This document shows, piece after piece, positions 33,648 to 44,977 of a DNA stretch of 64,000 bases. This stretch comes from Bacteriovoracales bacterium. GTDB taxonomy: Bacteria; Bdellovibrionota; Bacteriovoracia; Bacteriovoracales; Bacteriovoracaceae. The notes beneath the pieces are model-generated. The model was not told the origin of the DNA. It did no database searches and was given only the letters and a program-made list of their open reading frames with translations. Where the stretch lies: positions 1-64,000 of the forward strand of contig JAOMEV010000009.1 of the NCBI GenBank assembly GCA_028346125.1, given 5' to 3'. A program made the translations under genes and the position numbers. The first letter of the stretch is position 1, and each line of letters begins with the position of its first letter.

Positions 33648-35863
33648 ATGAAACAAAAAATTTTATTTTTCCTCAATTTAATCTTTTTCTCTACTCTTAG
33701 CTTGGCCCAATTTCAGGTTCAAAGTACAAAAAAAGTGGATCCTGTTTCCTTTTCTGCAACTGTTTTTAATCATAAAAAAGGGAAATATTTAACTCTCACT
33801 TATCAAAACAGTCCCAAATGGCATACCTATTGGAAAAACCCCGGAGATGCTGGGATCCCCCTCTCATTTGAGTTTTTTATCATCAGGAAAAAAAGTAAAG
33901 CTCGACTCTCTTGAATGGCCAGTTCCTCAACGCTTTTATGAAAAAGGTGACCTCCTGGCCTATGGTTATATTAACCAGTACTCCTTCTTTTTTCCTCTTT
34001 CTTCTAAAACTCTAAAAGACCTTGAAGGGAAAGAGCTTGAAATCACCTCTAAATGGCTTGTCTGTAAAGAAATATGTATCCCAGGGAAAAAGACCTTTAA
34101 AGGCAACTTTACTAACGGCCAATTGGATAATAGGACAAATATTTCTCAAGAAGAATTAGAAACCGCTTTCAATTCTCTCCCTAAAAAATCCGCATTTCCT
34201 CTGGGCCTTAACCTTGAGCTCCATAAAAAGGAAGGGGCCGAAGAGCTCTTTCTCTCCTATAAACTAAAAAATAAAAACCTTGCAGGGCTCCCAGAAAAAA
34301 GAAATATTTTAACGCCTTTCCCACAAGCTCCTTTTGATTTTCATAAAGAAAAGGCCATCAATGGCCGAACTATCAGCGCCAATATGAGAATTCAATGGGA
34401 TGGAGAATACCTCGAGCCCGCTCAACCTTTTCCAAAAAAAAATACTTTTAAAAAGCCTTATCTTCTAAAATTTCTTTATACTGACCTTAGTGGTAGCGTA
34501 AGTGTCATTGAAAAATCTTTTAAGGGATTCCTCTCAAAAGCTAATACCCCAAAAATAAGCGTTACAAAGCCTTCTCCCGTGAGCACTCCAATAAAGAAGG
34601 TGGTCGCTCCTCCAATAAAAGAACCTGTGCCAGAAAAAAGTTTTTTGGCCTATTTTTTCTTCGCTTTTTTAGGGGGGCTTATCCTCAATTTCATGCCATG
34701 CGTTTTTCCCGTCATATCCTTAAAGCTTTTTTCACTTCTTAAACAAAAAAGTATGGATAGAGAATCTATTTTAAAACACAACGCTATTTACTCTCTAGGA
34801 ATCCTTTTTTCTTTCCTGATTTTATCACTCATTGTCTTCCTCCTTAAAACGTCTGGAGAACAAATCGGATGGGGGTTTCACCTTCAATCGGCCACTTTTG
34901 TGGCCATTATGATTATTGTTCTTTTTGTACTTTCATTAAATCTTTTTTGGCCTTTTTGAAATAAAAACTCCTGGAGGAAAGCTCATAGGAAATATTGAAA
35001 CTGATCAATCCTATAAAGGAGACTTCATCTCCGGTATTTTGGCCACAATACTCTCAACTCCATGCAGTGCCCCCTTTTTGGGCGTGGCCCTTACATTTGC
35101 ATTTACTTCACCTTTTATTTACACACTCATTATTTTCCTATCAGTTGGTCTAGGCCTTTCTTTTCCATTCCTCCTAGTCGGTGTTATGCCAGTACTTCTT
35201 AAGGCCCTTCCAAAACCTGGGGCTTGGATGGAGCAATTTAAAAAGGTTTTAGGCCTATCTCTTCTTCTGACAGGGCTTTGGCTTTTTGATGTATTTCAAA
35301 ATATTATTTCTCATTTTATGAGTTCAACTCTCCTTATCCTAACACTTATTCTTGTCTTCTTTTCTTTTTATGCCTTCAAAAATATGGGCCCTAAAAAGGT
35401 TGCAAAGGTTGTCCTAATGGTCCTTCCGCTAGGCACTTTCCTCTACCTAATTGGCTTCCAACTCCAAGACGTAAAAACTGTTCCATCAGAAAAAATTGTA
35501 AAAAAGACAACTCTCGGGCTATGGGAAGAGTGGGCCCCCCAAAAGATGGATAAATACAAAAAGCAGGGACAAAGTGTTTTCGTTGATTTTACAGCGAAGT
35601 GGTGCTTTACGTGTATTGTTAATAAAAAACTGGTTCTCCAGACAAAAGACTTTGAAAACCTTATTAAAGAAAAAAAGGTAAAAACACTTAGAGCTGACTG
35701 GACAAAAAGAGATCCCATTATAGGAAATTGGCTAAAAGAACAGGGGGTCTTCGGTCTTCCTGCTTACTTTATTCAGACACCAACGGGAAAGCTGATTAAC
35801 CTTGGAGAGATGATTAGTATTAGTGAGGTAAGGGATAAGCTCACTAAACTAAACAACTTTTAA
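33648..35863 (+). pseudogene. DsbD/ScsB-like thiol:disulfide interchange protein, two frameshifts
   Basis: Three overlapping or near-adjacent open segments (33648-33914, 33847-34959, and a third open from about 34944 to 35863) join into one ~737-residue protein. It would comprise a signal peptide (LSLAQ), an N-terminal DsbD-alpha-like periplasmic domain with CKEICIPG, a membrane domain with CVFPVISLKLF and TPCSAPFLG, and a C-terminal thioredoxin domain with WCFTC. Each break is repaired by removing one T from a six-T run (33873-33878 and 34943-34948). Sequencing error is as likely as real decay. If intact, it would move electrons from cytosolic thioredoxin to the periplasm. It follows the copper operon after 39 bp, and ScsB-type proteins are known for a link to copper tolerance. 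Confidence 0.85.
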
Positions 35864-35923
35864 TTTTTTTCTTGCTAAGTTTTGCCAATACTTCTAAAAC
35901 TATCGAAACTCTGGAGAAACTTT

Positions 35924-36379
35924 ATGAAAAAGATACTGAGCGTCTTGTTAAGCTTTTTCTATTCATTTACTGCCATAGGTTATAATCTTGATAACCTTAA
36001 CCTTGAAGGCCTTTGGCAATTAAAAGATTTTCCCACCGACTCTAAAGAAAAGATTCTCTACGATTTTAAACTTATAAAAACTAAGGGCACTGATCCCAAT
36101 GGTTTCAGACTTGCCTATTTTGAAAATAATAAAAAAATTGATCGCGGAATCAGTGGAATAGGGCTTTTCGTTCTACCTTCATGTCATTCGGGTCGATTTA
36201 ATTACTTCATCAGAATAAATAGAATGGACCACTCCTTTAATCTTTTTGAAATCCTAGGAACTGAAGGAAACCCGGAGATTACAACCCTCCAGCTTAAAAA
36301 AAATGGTGGCCCCCAATTTTACACTTTGGAAAAAGTCCCATCCCAATCTGCCCCAACCGAGGCTAAGAGTCCTTTTTAA
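35924..36379 (+). CDS. Secreted hypothetical protein
   Basis: A 151-residue protein with a signal peptide (residues 1-19, ending TAIGYN). The ATG at 35924 follows GGAG. The mature part begins LEGLWQLKDFP and alternates short strands, which would suit a small lipocalin-like barrel, but the family is not recognised. Its 3' end overlaps the convergent gene by 17 bp. Confidence 0.65.
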   Translation: MKKILSVLLSFFYSFTAIGYNLDNLNLEGLWQLKDFPTDSKEKILYDFKLIKTKGTDPNGFRLAYFENNKKIDRGISGIGLFVLPSCHSGRFNYFIRINRMDHSFNLFEILGTEGNPEITTLQLKKNGGPQFYTLEKVPSQSAPTEAKSPF

Positions 36380-36848
36380 CCAAATAAAATACAATCTCAG
36401 CTGTCTTTATAACTAATTCCTTTTCTCCACTTTTCAGCAGGGAATAATCGAACGGATGCTCTGCATAATAAAAATTATCACGCATCGTTACAAATTGCTC
36501 AAAAAGAAGAGGTGAGTCCTTATCAACTGATACCTTTTCCTTATTTAAAACATCAACAATTTCATTTTTTTTACCTAAACAGTGAACTTGATGAGTTTCA
36601 GTCCTTTGTGGATAAGATATTCTGGGACTATCGTTAACATTAGCACCCTCTCCGTAAATCCTAAGCCCTCCTTCTCCTTCTTGAAAAATAACTTGCTCAA
36701 CAATCCTTTCCCAACAAGACTGCGCCCAATCCATAATAAAGGAGCCAGTGTCGTCATTACGACTAAGCTCCTTAATTTCTGGCCACGTTTTATCAAGAAT
36801 TTGACGAAAGGCCAAAATGATTTTCGTAATGTCTTTATTCTTATCCAT
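36363..36848 (-). CDS. Hypothetical protein
   Basis: A 161-residue soluble protein of mixed helix and strand (TWPEIKELSRNDDTGSFIMDWAQSCWERIVEQVIF), not recognised. Lies convergent with the secreted protein before it and divergent from the CheY-like gene after it. Confidence 0.6.
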   Translation of the reverse strand: MDKNKDITKIILAFRQILDKTWPEIKELSRNDDTGSFIMDWAQSCWERIVEQVIFQEGEGGLRIYGEGANVNDSPRISYPQRTETHQVHCLGKKNEIVDVLNKEKVSVDKDSPLLFEQFVTMRDNFYYAEHPFDYSLLKSGEKELVIKTAEIVFYLVKKDS

Positions 36849-36922
36849 AATTTTTCCTTTTTCTTCTTATAGTAGAAAAACAAAATATATATTAAAATTA
36901 AATTTTTGCTATTGGAATTTAA

Positions 36923-37285
36923 ATGAAAAAAATAATCATTGTAGATGACTCAGAATCTTATAGATCTCGCGTAAAAAGAGACCTGGAAAGTAATGGTTAC
37001 CAAGTTGTTGAAGCAGTTAATGGTGAAAATGGTTTTACTGTCTGCAAGTCAAACAAAGATTGTGCCGCAATTTTAGTCGATATGAATATGCCCGGAATGG
37101 ATGGAATTAGGATGATAAGTTTTTTAAGACAGGAAGAAGGGCTAAAAAAAACACCTGTACTCATCATTACGACAGAAAGCAGCCCAGAACAAAAGGCCCA
37201 GGCAAAAGCACTTGGCGTTATCGCATGGATACAAAAGCCAATCTCTGGAAAGGCCCTTGTCAAAGCACTCAATAAACTCCTCTAA
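36923..37285 (+). CDS. Single-domain response regulator (CheY-like)
   Basis: A 120-residue receiver: Asp8/Asp9 (IIVDDSE), phosphoacceptor Asp53 in LVDMNMPGMDG, Thr83 in IITTESS and Lys105 in IQKPI. It resembles chemotaxis-type CheY more than the other receivers here. Ends 4 bp into the convergent glucoamylase stop. Confidence 0.9.
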   Translation: MKKIIIVDDSESYRSRVKRDLESNGYQVVEAVNGENGFTVCKSNKDCAAILVDMNMPGMDGIRMISFLRQEEGLKKTPVLIITTESSPEQKAQAKALGVIAWIQKPISGKALVKALNKLL

Positions 37286-39415
37286 AAAATAAGGGGGTTT
37301 TCTACATTTAACTTCAACTTCCTGCTCCACAAGAGCTTTATAAACTCTGCATGAGACCATACTAGAGGTGTTGCAGAACCTGTGCCTTCTCCTGTTGTTT
37401 CAAAAACTTGCTCTGGTATCATCTGTCCTGTATTTGAAAAACTGATAAAGCTATCCAAGATAGGGTCGATTTTTTTTATGACTTCTTTCCAACTAGAAAC
37501 ACCTTCCCTGTAACGTTCTATATAATACCGCCCATGCTCTCCTCCAAGAAGAGGCCATAGCCTTCCTTTATTTTGCTCTCCATAAATATCAAACGGATAA
37601 CGATGCCACCCATTACCTCGGGGTGTTTTTTGCCGTAAAAAACGATTTACTTTTTCAAGTGAAGCTTTAACCCTATAATCATCCGTACCTTTCAACCCTA
37701 AAAGAACAAGTTTAAGAAACCCTTGATCAAGAAAATAGCGCTGATCAATTTTTCTTGAACTATTACTCAATGAGCACTTAAAGGCTCCGTTAGGGTCCCA
37801 TGTTTGTTCATAAGATCCACATCCAACCACTCTTAAATAATAATTTCCATCTCCATAGAATCCATTATTCGTGAAAGTCCAAACATCAATATTATCTCCA
37901 TTTTTTTTCAACCAATTAGAGGCCGTATTGAAAAGCTTGTTGGACCACTTCGTTTTATCGAAGAGTGTAGAACCAATAAAAAGTGCCGAAGTCACCACTG
38001 AAAAAGTAGATGGTGACATACCAAAATTTTCTTCCCATCTTTCCTGTTGAGACCAGGGACCGTAACGATGAATAAAATCAAGCGCAGATAAAAGCATTGG
38101 TGAAAACTCATAAAGTAATTTTTCTTTTTTTTCTGAGTTTGCTTTCAAATAAAGATGATAAAAAAGATGAATAGGATAACCGACCTGATCAAGTTGGAAC
38201 CCTCCCCAATATTCTTTTCCACTGGCCCAAGTATTTTGAGGGAAAGCACCTTTCTTCTCAATAACCCTATAACCAAAGTGCCATTTTTCATTTACGTTTT
38301 TATATTGAGTTTTTTTTAAAAATCTTAAAGCATTCAAAGGTGTTTCATAATCTCCAGACGTAAGAAGTGCCAATGATGCATGAAACAAATCCCTTGGCGA
38401 AACAAGATGATAACCCCCTGTCTTCTTATCATGATGAGATTCTCCCCAAGGAATAGAGAGAGAAGAAATTAAGGCACCTCTATTTTTTTTATCTTCATGA
38501 ACTTTAAGGGTGTACAAAGACCTCCAGTAAAACTCTTCTTTTTCTTGATCAAGTCCCCTTATTTTTTTGAGTTTTAAAAAGTACCTATTCCAAGAATTTT
38601 TATAATTTTCCTTTTCTTTTTCATAAAAAATAGGTTTGGGTATAGATACCTTTTTATTATTTGAAAATTTATAAACAACATAAAATTTATAAGACCCTTT
38701 TTTCCGGGGTAAATTCAACTCCCCTATAGAGGCCACATTACCATTTTTTGCTAAGCGAAACTGATAATCTATATTTTTGTTTTTAACAAGGTCCTGATAA
38801 CCATCTGAAAACCCTACAAAGCCTACAGATTTTTTTATAAAACCCACACTACTTGAAATATCTAAATGAATATCTCCCTCAATGGCCTTGAATCCATTTT
38901 CCGTTAATTTTAAATTATCCCCTGAAGCTGTATTTTTAAGATGTGGGTTTGTTAAAAGAAAAAATTGTAGCCCATCAACTTTAGTATTAATAATAACTTC
39001 ATCAACTAAAGTTGAAGAATCTCCAAGGGTAAAAAAGGTATGTTTAATTGAAAATTTCTCTTTTGGGTCCTCATTTATCATCTGAACAAGTCCAGGATGA
39101 AGAATACGAACCTTATGAACTAGATCACTTTTTTCCTCACTCAAAAAACTTTTACCATCAGTAATCAAAAATTGTGAGTCTTTAATTTGGGCCTGATCGA
39201 TAGTAGGAAAATAAACCTCACTTAATATTCCTTGTGTGTTTGTAAACCAAAGTGGAGAACGGGCCCCCTTCTTTTTCATAAAAAGTTCCCACCTGAACCT
39301 TTTTTGCCTGAGACCAGTTACCTGTGACTCCTGGCCAACCGAAGGCCTCCTCTTCAGAAGCTGAAAGCATTAAAGGAAAAATACTTAGAAAAAGCAAAAA
39401 GAACTTTAAGCGCAC
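37282..39415 (-). pseudogene. Secreted GH15 glucoamylase, one frameshift
   Basis: Two segments join into a ~710-residue protein: residues 1-~50 (37-bp overlap region, signal peptide ending MLSAS, then AFGWPGVTGNWSQAKK) and a 665-residue remainder. GH15 features are a FTNTQGILSEVYFPTIDQAQ N-terminal sandwich, the DLFHASLALL strand, GGFQLDQVGYPIHLF, the catalytic Glu region QERWEENFGMSPST, PLLGGEHGRYYIE and TGSATPLVWSHAEF. It would release glucose from alpha-glucans in the periplasm or outside. The join needs one base removed from a C5 run (39264-39268). The segment downstream of the break is open, so the enzyme is probably intact in reality. Confidence 0.82.
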
Positions 39416-39461
39416 GATAAGCTCCTCAAATTTTACTAAATTTTTTTCTCATTATAAGAAG

Positions 39462-39488
39462 AAAAATGGGGAAAAGGAATCTTTCCCC
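39462..39488 (-). terminator. Rho-independent terminator of the trp-aroF operon
   Basis: On the minus strand GGGGAAA/TTTCCCC arms (39482-39488 and 39468-39474, extended by G-C) form a stem followed by ATTTTTC. It lies 18 bp beyond the DAHP synthase stop. Confidence 0.75.
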
Positions 39489-39505
39489 CTAAAAAAAGAA
39501 AAACT

Positions 39506-40513
39506 TCACGGGACTAAAAGTGAGGATATTTTTTCAACAGAAGAGGCCAATGCTTCAAACTCATGAGGGAGAAGCGCTTGATGTCCATCAGAAAGCGCCT
39601 CCTTGGGTCTGTCATGGACCTCAACCATGATGCCATGGGCACCTACCGCCAAAGCCCCCTTAGACATCGGTGTAATAAGTTCTTTTCTTCCTGTTCCATG
39701 GCTTGGATCGACAATAATAGGAAGGTGACTCAAATTTTTTATTGCAGGAACGGCCGAAAGGTCTAAAAGGTTTCTAGTATACTTATCATAGGACCTTATT
39801 CCTCTTTCGCATAAAATTACTTTTTCATTTCCATTTTGCATAATATATTCCGCAGAAGAAAGCCACTCTTCAAGTGTCGCTGAAATACCTCTTTTAAGAA
39901 CAACTGGTCTTTGGAGTTTTCCTACCTTCTGCAAAAGAGCAAAATTTTGCATATTTCTAGCACCGATCTGAATAATATCGGCATATTCACTTACAGCATC
40001 TAAGCTTTCAAAGTCTATGGCCTCACTGATAACTGGAAGACCAGTCTCAGCAGAGGCCTTCTTCAGTATTTTTAAACCCTCGAGGCCCAGTCCCTGAAAG
40101 CTATAAGGCGAGGTTCTCGGTTTAAAGGCCCCTCCTCTTAAAACCTGGGCCCCGGCCTTCTTAACGGCCTTAGCAATCCTTATAGTTTGCTCTTCACTTT
40201 CGACAGAACAAGGACCACCAATAATGACAAAATGGCCTTCACCGAAAGTAACAGGTCCGACCTTAACTTCTGTACCTTTTGGTTTGAAATCTTTTCCGGC
40301 CAGCTTGTAAGGAACAGTTACTGGGATACATTTAATAACTCCCTCCAAGGACATAAACTCTCTTTCTTCAAGGGGTCCGTCATTCCCTGTAATTCCTATG
40401 GCCATACTGTGCTCACCAGGAATAGGATGTGGTCTGAACCCTAATTTTTCTATTTTTTCACACACGGTTTTTCTCTGATTTTCTGTTGAATCAGCTTTCA
40501 TTAAAATAAGCAT
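39506..40513 (-). CDS. aroF: 3-deoxy-7-phosphoheptulonate synthase (DAHP synthase), type I-beta
   Basis: A 335-residue enzyme making DAHP from phosphoenolpyruvate and erythrose-4-phosphate, the first step of aromatic synthesis. An N-terminal ferredoxin-like regulatory domain (residues ~1-70, MLILMKADSTENQ) precedes the barrel with GPCSVES, LRGGAFKPRTSPYSFQGLG, IGARNMQNF, LKRGISAT and IVDPSHGTGR. It follows trpA by 17 bp as the last gene of the trp operon, tying carbon entry to tryptophan demand. Confidence 0.94.
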   Translation of the reverse strand: MLILMKADSTENQRKTVCEKIEKLGFRPHPIPGEHSMAIGITGNDGPLEEREFMSLEGVIKCIPVTVPYKLAGKDFKPKGTEVKVGPVTFGEGHFVIIGGPCSVESEEQTIRIAKAVKKAGAQVLRGGAFKPRTSPYSFQGLGLEGLKILKKASAETGLPVISEAIDFESLDAVSEYADIIQIGARNMQNFALLQKVGKLQRPVVLKRGISATLEEWLSSAEYIMQNGNEKVILCERGIRSYDKYTRNLLDLSAVPAIKNLSHLPIIVDPSHGTGRKELITPMSKGALAVGAHGIMVEVHDRPKEALSDGHQALLPHEFEALASSVEKISSLLVP

Positions 40514-40530
40514 TTTGCTCTCCTTATAAT

Positions 40531-41346
40531 CTAATCTTTTTCCAAGGCCTTTTTAAAATGAGTGGCCAAATTAAATATTTTGTTTTTCGCGATACTAAAA
40601 GTTCTCGATTCCTCTAATTCTTTAACAAGTGCACTTCCAACAATGACACCATCACAATACGGCGAAAGAGATTTCACCTGATCGACTTTAGAAATACCAA
40701 AACCCACAACAAGAGGTTTTTTGACTTCTTTCCTAACCATTTTTAATTCTTCTATCAAAGTATCAGAAATTTCTGCCTTTGCGCCTGTCGTACCCGTTCG
40801 GGAAACATAATATATAAAAGATTTAGATTCCCTTTCAATAATTTTCCATCGAGACTTCAAACTTGTTGGAGAAAGAAGAAAAATAGGCTCAATACCTTCT
40901 CTTTCACAGGCCAATTTAAACTTAACTTCTTCGTTCGTAAAAGATTCTGGGGTAAGATCCACTGAAAGAACTGATTGAATCCCGACCTCTTTTGCCCTTT
41001 TAGCAAACCTCTCTACACCATACTTATAGATTGGGTTAAGATAGGAAAACAAAACCAAAGGTGTTTCTATACCTCTCTTTCTAATTTCTTGAACGGCTTC
41101 AAATATTCCACCTAGGTTACAGCCATTTTTTAATGCTCTTTCACTGGCCTTCTGATTCGTTGGACCGTCAGCAAGAGGATCAGAAAAAGGCACTCCAAGC
41201 TCGATGATATCTGTTCCCGCCTCTGATAAGGCCTGAACAAGCTCTACCGTGGAGTTTAAGTCAGGATCACCTGCAGTAATATAAGCAATAAATGCCTTTT
41301 CACCTTTTTCCTTTAATTCTGCCATTAAAAGACTAATCGGTTTCAT
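40531..41346 (-). CDS. trpA: Tryptophan synthase alpha chain
   Basis: A 271-residue TIM-barrel subunit that releases indole from indole-3-glycerol phosphate. The catalytic Glu lies in [19 protein letters not shown] and the catalytic Asp in the same segment. [10 protein letters not shown] and the phosphate loop [12 protein letters not shown] are present. The start overlaps trpB by 14 bp. Confidence 0.95.
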   Translation of the reverse strand: MKPISLLMAELKEKGEKAFIAYITAGDPDLNSTVELVQALSEAGTDIIELGVPFSDPLADGPTNQKASERALKNGCNLGGIFEAVQEIRKRGIETPLVLFSYLNPIYKYGVERFAKRAKEVGIQSVLSVDLTPESFTNEEVKFKLACEREGIEPIFLLSPTSLKSRWKIIERESKSFIYYVSRTGTTGAKAEISDTLIEELKMVRKEVKKPLVVGFGISKVDQVKSLSPYCDGVIVGSALVKELEESRTFSIAKNKIFNLATHFKKALEKD

Positions 41347-42535
41347 TCAACGTCCTCCCTTTTTGATAACTCATCGCCGTTTCAACATCCTTATCCCCCC
41401 TTCCAGAAAGGTTGCATATAATCAATTCATCCTTCTTTCTTTTTGGGGCCTCACGCAACAGGTAAGCTATAGCATGAGAACTTTCCAGCGCAGGCAAAAT
41501 TCCTTCGTATCGACTTAAAAGAGAAAAGCCTTCCATTGCCTCTTCGTCAGTTACAGAAGTATATCTGGCCCTACCCATTTCTTTAAGGTAGCAATGCTCT
41601 GGACCGACTCCAGCATAATCAAGACCTGCTGAAATACTGGATGTTTTTTTTATTTGACCGAATTCATCTTGAAGAATAAAAGTTTTTGTTCCCTGAAAAA
41701 TACCAAGAGATCCTCCCGAAAAACGGGCCGCATGAAGATTTTCTTCTATTCCCTGACCTCCAGCTTCCACACCGACCAAGGAAATATTTTTATCTTCTAT
41801 AAAAGGTGCAAAAAGTCCAATAGCATTACTTCCACCACCAACACAGGCGACACATTCATCTGGAAGGCGTCCCTCAAGTTTTATGATCTGCTCTTTCGCC
41901 TCTTTTCCAATAATAGACTGGAATTCTTTTACAATTTGAGGATAAGGGTCTGGGCCTAAAGCTGATCCCAAAAGATAATAAGATTCCCGAACATGAGTAA
42001 CCCAATCTCTCATCGCCTCATTTATAGCATCTTTAAGAGTTCGAGAACCAGAAGTGACAGTCCTTACTTCTGCACCTAAAAGCTTCATCCTGTAAACATT
42101 AAGCTTTTGTCTCAATGTATCTTCTTCTCCCATATAGATACAACAATTAAGTCCAAAAAGAGCACAAACGGTTGCCACTGCAACGCCATGCTGACCAGCT
42201 CCTGTTTCAGCTATAATTCTTTTTTTCCCCATTCTTTGGGCCAAAAGAATCTGCCCTAAGGTATTATTAATCTTATGAGCACCTGTGTGAGTTAAGTCTT
42301 CCCTTTTTAAATATATTTTTGCTCCACCTAAATATTCCGTTAATCTTTTGGCATAACTCAAAGGTGTTTTTCTTCCAACATATTCTTTTTGCCAATAGCT
42401 TAGCTCTTTTTGAAAATCAGAGTCTTCTTTATAAAAAAAGAAGGCCTTCTTGACTTCTTCTAACGGCGTATAAAGGGTTTCAGGAATATAGGCTCCACCA
42501 TAATTACCGTAAAAGCCTCTCGAATCAGGATTCAT
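41333..42535 (-). CDS. trpB: Tryptophan synthase beta chain
   Basis: A 400-residue PLP enzyme condensing indole with serine. The PLP lysine lies in [18 protein letters not shown], the Gly-rich phosphate loop in [12 protein letters not shown], and the Glu that stabilises the quinonoid in [11 protein letters not shown]. Its start overlaps the trpF end by 11 bp. Confidence 0.96.
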   Translation of the reverse strand: MNPDSRGFYGNYGGAYIPETLYTPLEEVKKAFFFYKEDSDFQKELSYWQKEYVGRKTPLSYAKRLTEYLGGAKIYLKREDLTHTGAHKINNTLGQILLAQRMGKKRIIAETGAGQHGVAVATVCALFGLNCCIYMGEEDTLRQKLNVYRMKLLGAEVRTVTSGSRTLKDAINEAMRDWVTHVRESYYLLGSALGPDPYPQIVKEFQSIIGKEAKEQIIKLEGRLPDECVACVGGGSNAIGLFAPFIEDKNISLVGVEAGGQGIEENLHAARFSGGSLGIFQGTKTFILQDEFGQIKKTSSISAGLDYAGVGPEHCYLKEMGRARYTSVTDEEAMEGFSLLSRYEGILPALESSHAIAYLLREAPKRKKDELIICNLSGRGDKDVETAMSYQKGRTLNETD

Positions 42536-43160
42536 TTATTTCTCCCTTTTTAATATAAGAAAAAAGACTAATTAATTTTTTATGGTCTTTTAGTCCAGGG
42601 GACTTTTCTACTGAACTCGAAAGATCTAAAGCATAAGGTCCTACCTTATGATTGGCCTCTTTCAAATTTTTTTCACAAAGGCCGCCAGCGAGAATAAGTG
42701 GCCCTTTTTTTTTAACCTCTTTAGCAAACCTCCAATCCGCTAATTTTCCTCTTCCTCCATATTCTCCCTTTATAGAAGGAGGTGAATCAACTAAGAAAGT
42801 CAAATCAGGACGACATTCGAGAAAAGCGTCAATTTTGGAAAGGTCTGAAAAGTTTATTTTTTTTATAACCTTTCCATTTAGTCTTGAAATTTTTTTTGGA
42901 CTTTCTTCACCATGGAGCTGAAAAGTTGAAAAACCCGCTATTTTTTGAAATGCATTCATTTTATCCACTGTTTCATTAACAAAAACACCAACTGTTTCTC
43001 TTCCCTCTAATTGAAGATGACTCAAAATTTCTCTTACCTCAAAAGGAGAGATATAACGTGCACTTTTTTCATGAAAAATAAAGCCTAACGCCCATGCGCC
43101 AAGCTCGTACGACTTCTGAGTATCTTCCCTATTTTGTAATCCACATATTTTTATTTTCAT
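42525..43160 (-). CDS. trpF: Phosphoribosylanthranilate isomerase
   Basis: A 211-residue barrel. The catalytic Cys lies in KICGLQ near the N-terminus and the Asp in [26 protein letters not shown] and LAGGL support the assignment. It overlaps trpC by 4 nt (ATGA). Confidence 0.94.
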   Translation of the reverse strand: MKIKICGLQNREDTQKSYELGAWALGFIFHEKSARYISPFEVREILSHLQLEGRETVGVFVNETVDKMNAFQKIAGFSTFQLHGEESPKKISRLNGKVIKKINFSDLSKIDAFLECRPDLTFLVDSPPSIKGEYGGRGKLADWRFAKEVKKKGPLILAGGLCEKNLKEANHKVGPYALDLSSSVEKSPGLKDHKKLISLFSYIKKGEINES

Positions 43161-43975
43161 AAAAAACTTTCTTTTTCCCTTACGTCCAAAATTTCTCTTA
43201 ATTTATCCCCAGGTTTTTTTGCCTTCATAAAACTTGAACCGATTAGAAATCCATCATAACCGGCCTGTTCTAGGAGCTTTACTTCTTGAGAAGTTTTAAT
43301 TCCACTTTCACTAATCAAAATAGTTTCTTTTTGTTTTAGTTTGGCCAATCGAAGAGAAGTCTCAAGGCTTACTTCAAAGGTACTTAAGTTTCTATTATTG
43401 ACACCTATAATTTTGGCACCGGACTCCAAAGCTATTTTAAATTCATCTTCATCATGAACTTCAACAAGGGCCTCAATTTCATATTTTTTAGTTAAGTCTA
43501 AAAAGTCCTTAAGTCTTTCACGACCAATTAAAGAGACAATCAACAAAACACAACTGGCCCCTAATACTCTGGAATGAAGAATTTGAAATTCATCAATAAT
43601 AAAATCCTTTCTTAAAATCTTTGCTTTTGGATAGGCCAAAGAAACCCTTTTTATGTCATTTATATCACCTTTAAAGTAAAAAGGTTCGGTCACGATACTA
43701 AGAGCACTTGATCTCTCTTTTAAATATTGACCTGCGATCTCAACACTATCACCTTCAGATCTAGATCTTATTGTTCCAGCACTCGGGCTACCAAATTTAA
43801 TTTCAGAAATGATACTAGGATATTTTTTTTTCAAAAAGGCCTCTTTAAAACTGGGAAAACGACCATCCTTCTTGAATGCCTCTTCAAGACTTTCTACTGG
43901 CCACTGTTTTTTTTCCCTTTCTACCTGTTCCTTAACCTTTAAAGTTATCCTTTCTAAAAAGTTATTTTTTGCCAT
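43157..43975 (-). CDS. trpC: Indole-3-glycerol phosphate synthase
   Basis: A 272-residue barrel with the SEIKFGSPSAG strand (catalytic Lys), LRKDFIIDEFQI (second Lys), IIGVNNRNLSTFEV and ISESGI. It closes the indole ring from the TrpF product. Separated from trpD by 3 bp; the reaction precedes TrpA. Confidence 0.95.
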   Translation of the reverse strand: MAKNNFLERITLKVKEQVEREKKQWPVESLEEAFKKDGRFPSFKEAFLKKKYPSIISEIKFGSPSAGTIRSRSEGDSVEIAGQYLKERSSALSIVTEPFYFKGDINDIKRVSLAYPKAKILRKDFIIDEFQILHSRVLGASCVLLIVSLIGRERLKDFLDLTKKYEIEALVEVHDEDEFKIALESGAKIIGVNNRNLSTFEVSLETSLRLAKLKQKETILISESGIKTSQEVKLLEQAGYDGFLIGSSFMKAKKPGDKLREILDVREKESFL

Positions 43976-43978
43976 TTC

Positions 43979-44977
43979 CTATCTCCTTACTTTTTCTAAA
44001 GCTTCATAGGCCTTACCTGACTTCATCAAAGAAGTAGATAAATGAATACCGTCCTTAAAATTTGATACTTTTCCTGAAATTATAAGGGCCCCTGCTGCAT
44101 TAAGTGCCACGATATCTCTTTTGGGCCCCTCATCATGACCTTTTAAAATATTTTCTAAAAGCCTTGCATTTTCTCTTCTATCTCCTCCCTTAATTTGGTC
44201 CAGGCCAACTTTTTTCAGACCGACTTCCTCAGGGTGGAGGATTTTTGTTTCTATTTTTCCTTGTTTCAAATGAGCATAATAAGTTGGCCCACTCAAGGAA
44301 AATTCGTCCATTCCATCATCACCATGGACAACAAGTGCTTCATCTAATTCTAGGTTCTTTAAGGCCTCGGCCATTTTTAAGACATAAGAACGATGAAAAA
44401 CTCCCACTAATTGTTTATTAACTCGAGCTGGGTTTAAAAGTGGCCCCATCAGATTAAAAATCGTCCTCACTTGTATGGATTTTCTTATAGATGCTAAAGA
44501 TTTAAAGCTCGGGTGATAAGATGGAGCAAACAAAAAAGTGAAGTTATTTTTTTCTAAATCTTTAGCGCTTTCATTTGATGTTAGGGTTAAGGGAACATTC
44601 AGTTCTTCCAAGACATCAGCACACCCACATTGACTAGAGACAGATCGATTTCCATGCTTGGCCACTTTTATTCCTGCCGAAGCTAAAACAAAGGCCACAG
44701 CTGTTGAAATATTGAAAGATCCAATATCATCTCCTCCTGTACCACACGTATCTAATATATCCTTGCCTTCAAATGGAAAAGAAACTGCCTTCTTTTTCAA
44801 ATAACGGGCAAAACCAGAGATTTCATGACTACTTTCTCCTTTGGTTCTGAGAGCACCTAAGAAAGCTCCAATTTGTGCCAAAGGAAGTTCTTTTTCTGAA
44901 ATAAGTGCAATGGCACTTTCGGCTTCATCTTCAGTAAGAGAATTACCTTCCATAACTTTTTTTAAGAAATTTTTCAT
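43979..44977 (-). CDS. trpD: Anthranilate phosphoribosyltransferase
   Basis: A 332-residue enzyme with the PRPP/Mg site DTCGTGGDDIGSFNIST (residues ~79-95), KHGNRSVSSQCGCADVLEELN and NLMGPLLNPA. Unfused to trpG, which it overlaps by 4 nt (ATGA). Confidence 0.95.
   Translation of the reverse strand: MKNFLKKVMEGNSLTEDEAESAIALISEKELPLAQIGAFLGALRTKGESSHEISGFARYLKKKAVSFPFEGKDILDTCGTGGDDIGSFNISTAVAFVLASAGIKVAKHGNRSVSSQCGCADVLEELNVPLTLTSNESAKDLEKNNFTFLFAPSYHPSFKSLASIRKSIQVRTIFNLMGPLLNPARVNKQLVGVFHRSYVLKMAEALKNLELDEALVVHGDDGMDEFSLSGPTYYAHLKQGKIETKILHPEEVGLKKVGLDQIKGGDRRENARLLENILKGHDEGPKRDIVALNAAGALIISGKVSNFKDGIHLSTSLMKSGKAYEALEKVRR

Noticed and set aside
33873-34948. Programmed frameshifting in the dsbD-like gene
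   Set aside because: The T6 runs lack a recognised slippery heptamer with a downstream structure and need +1-type correction at two places; indel error or mutation is simpler.
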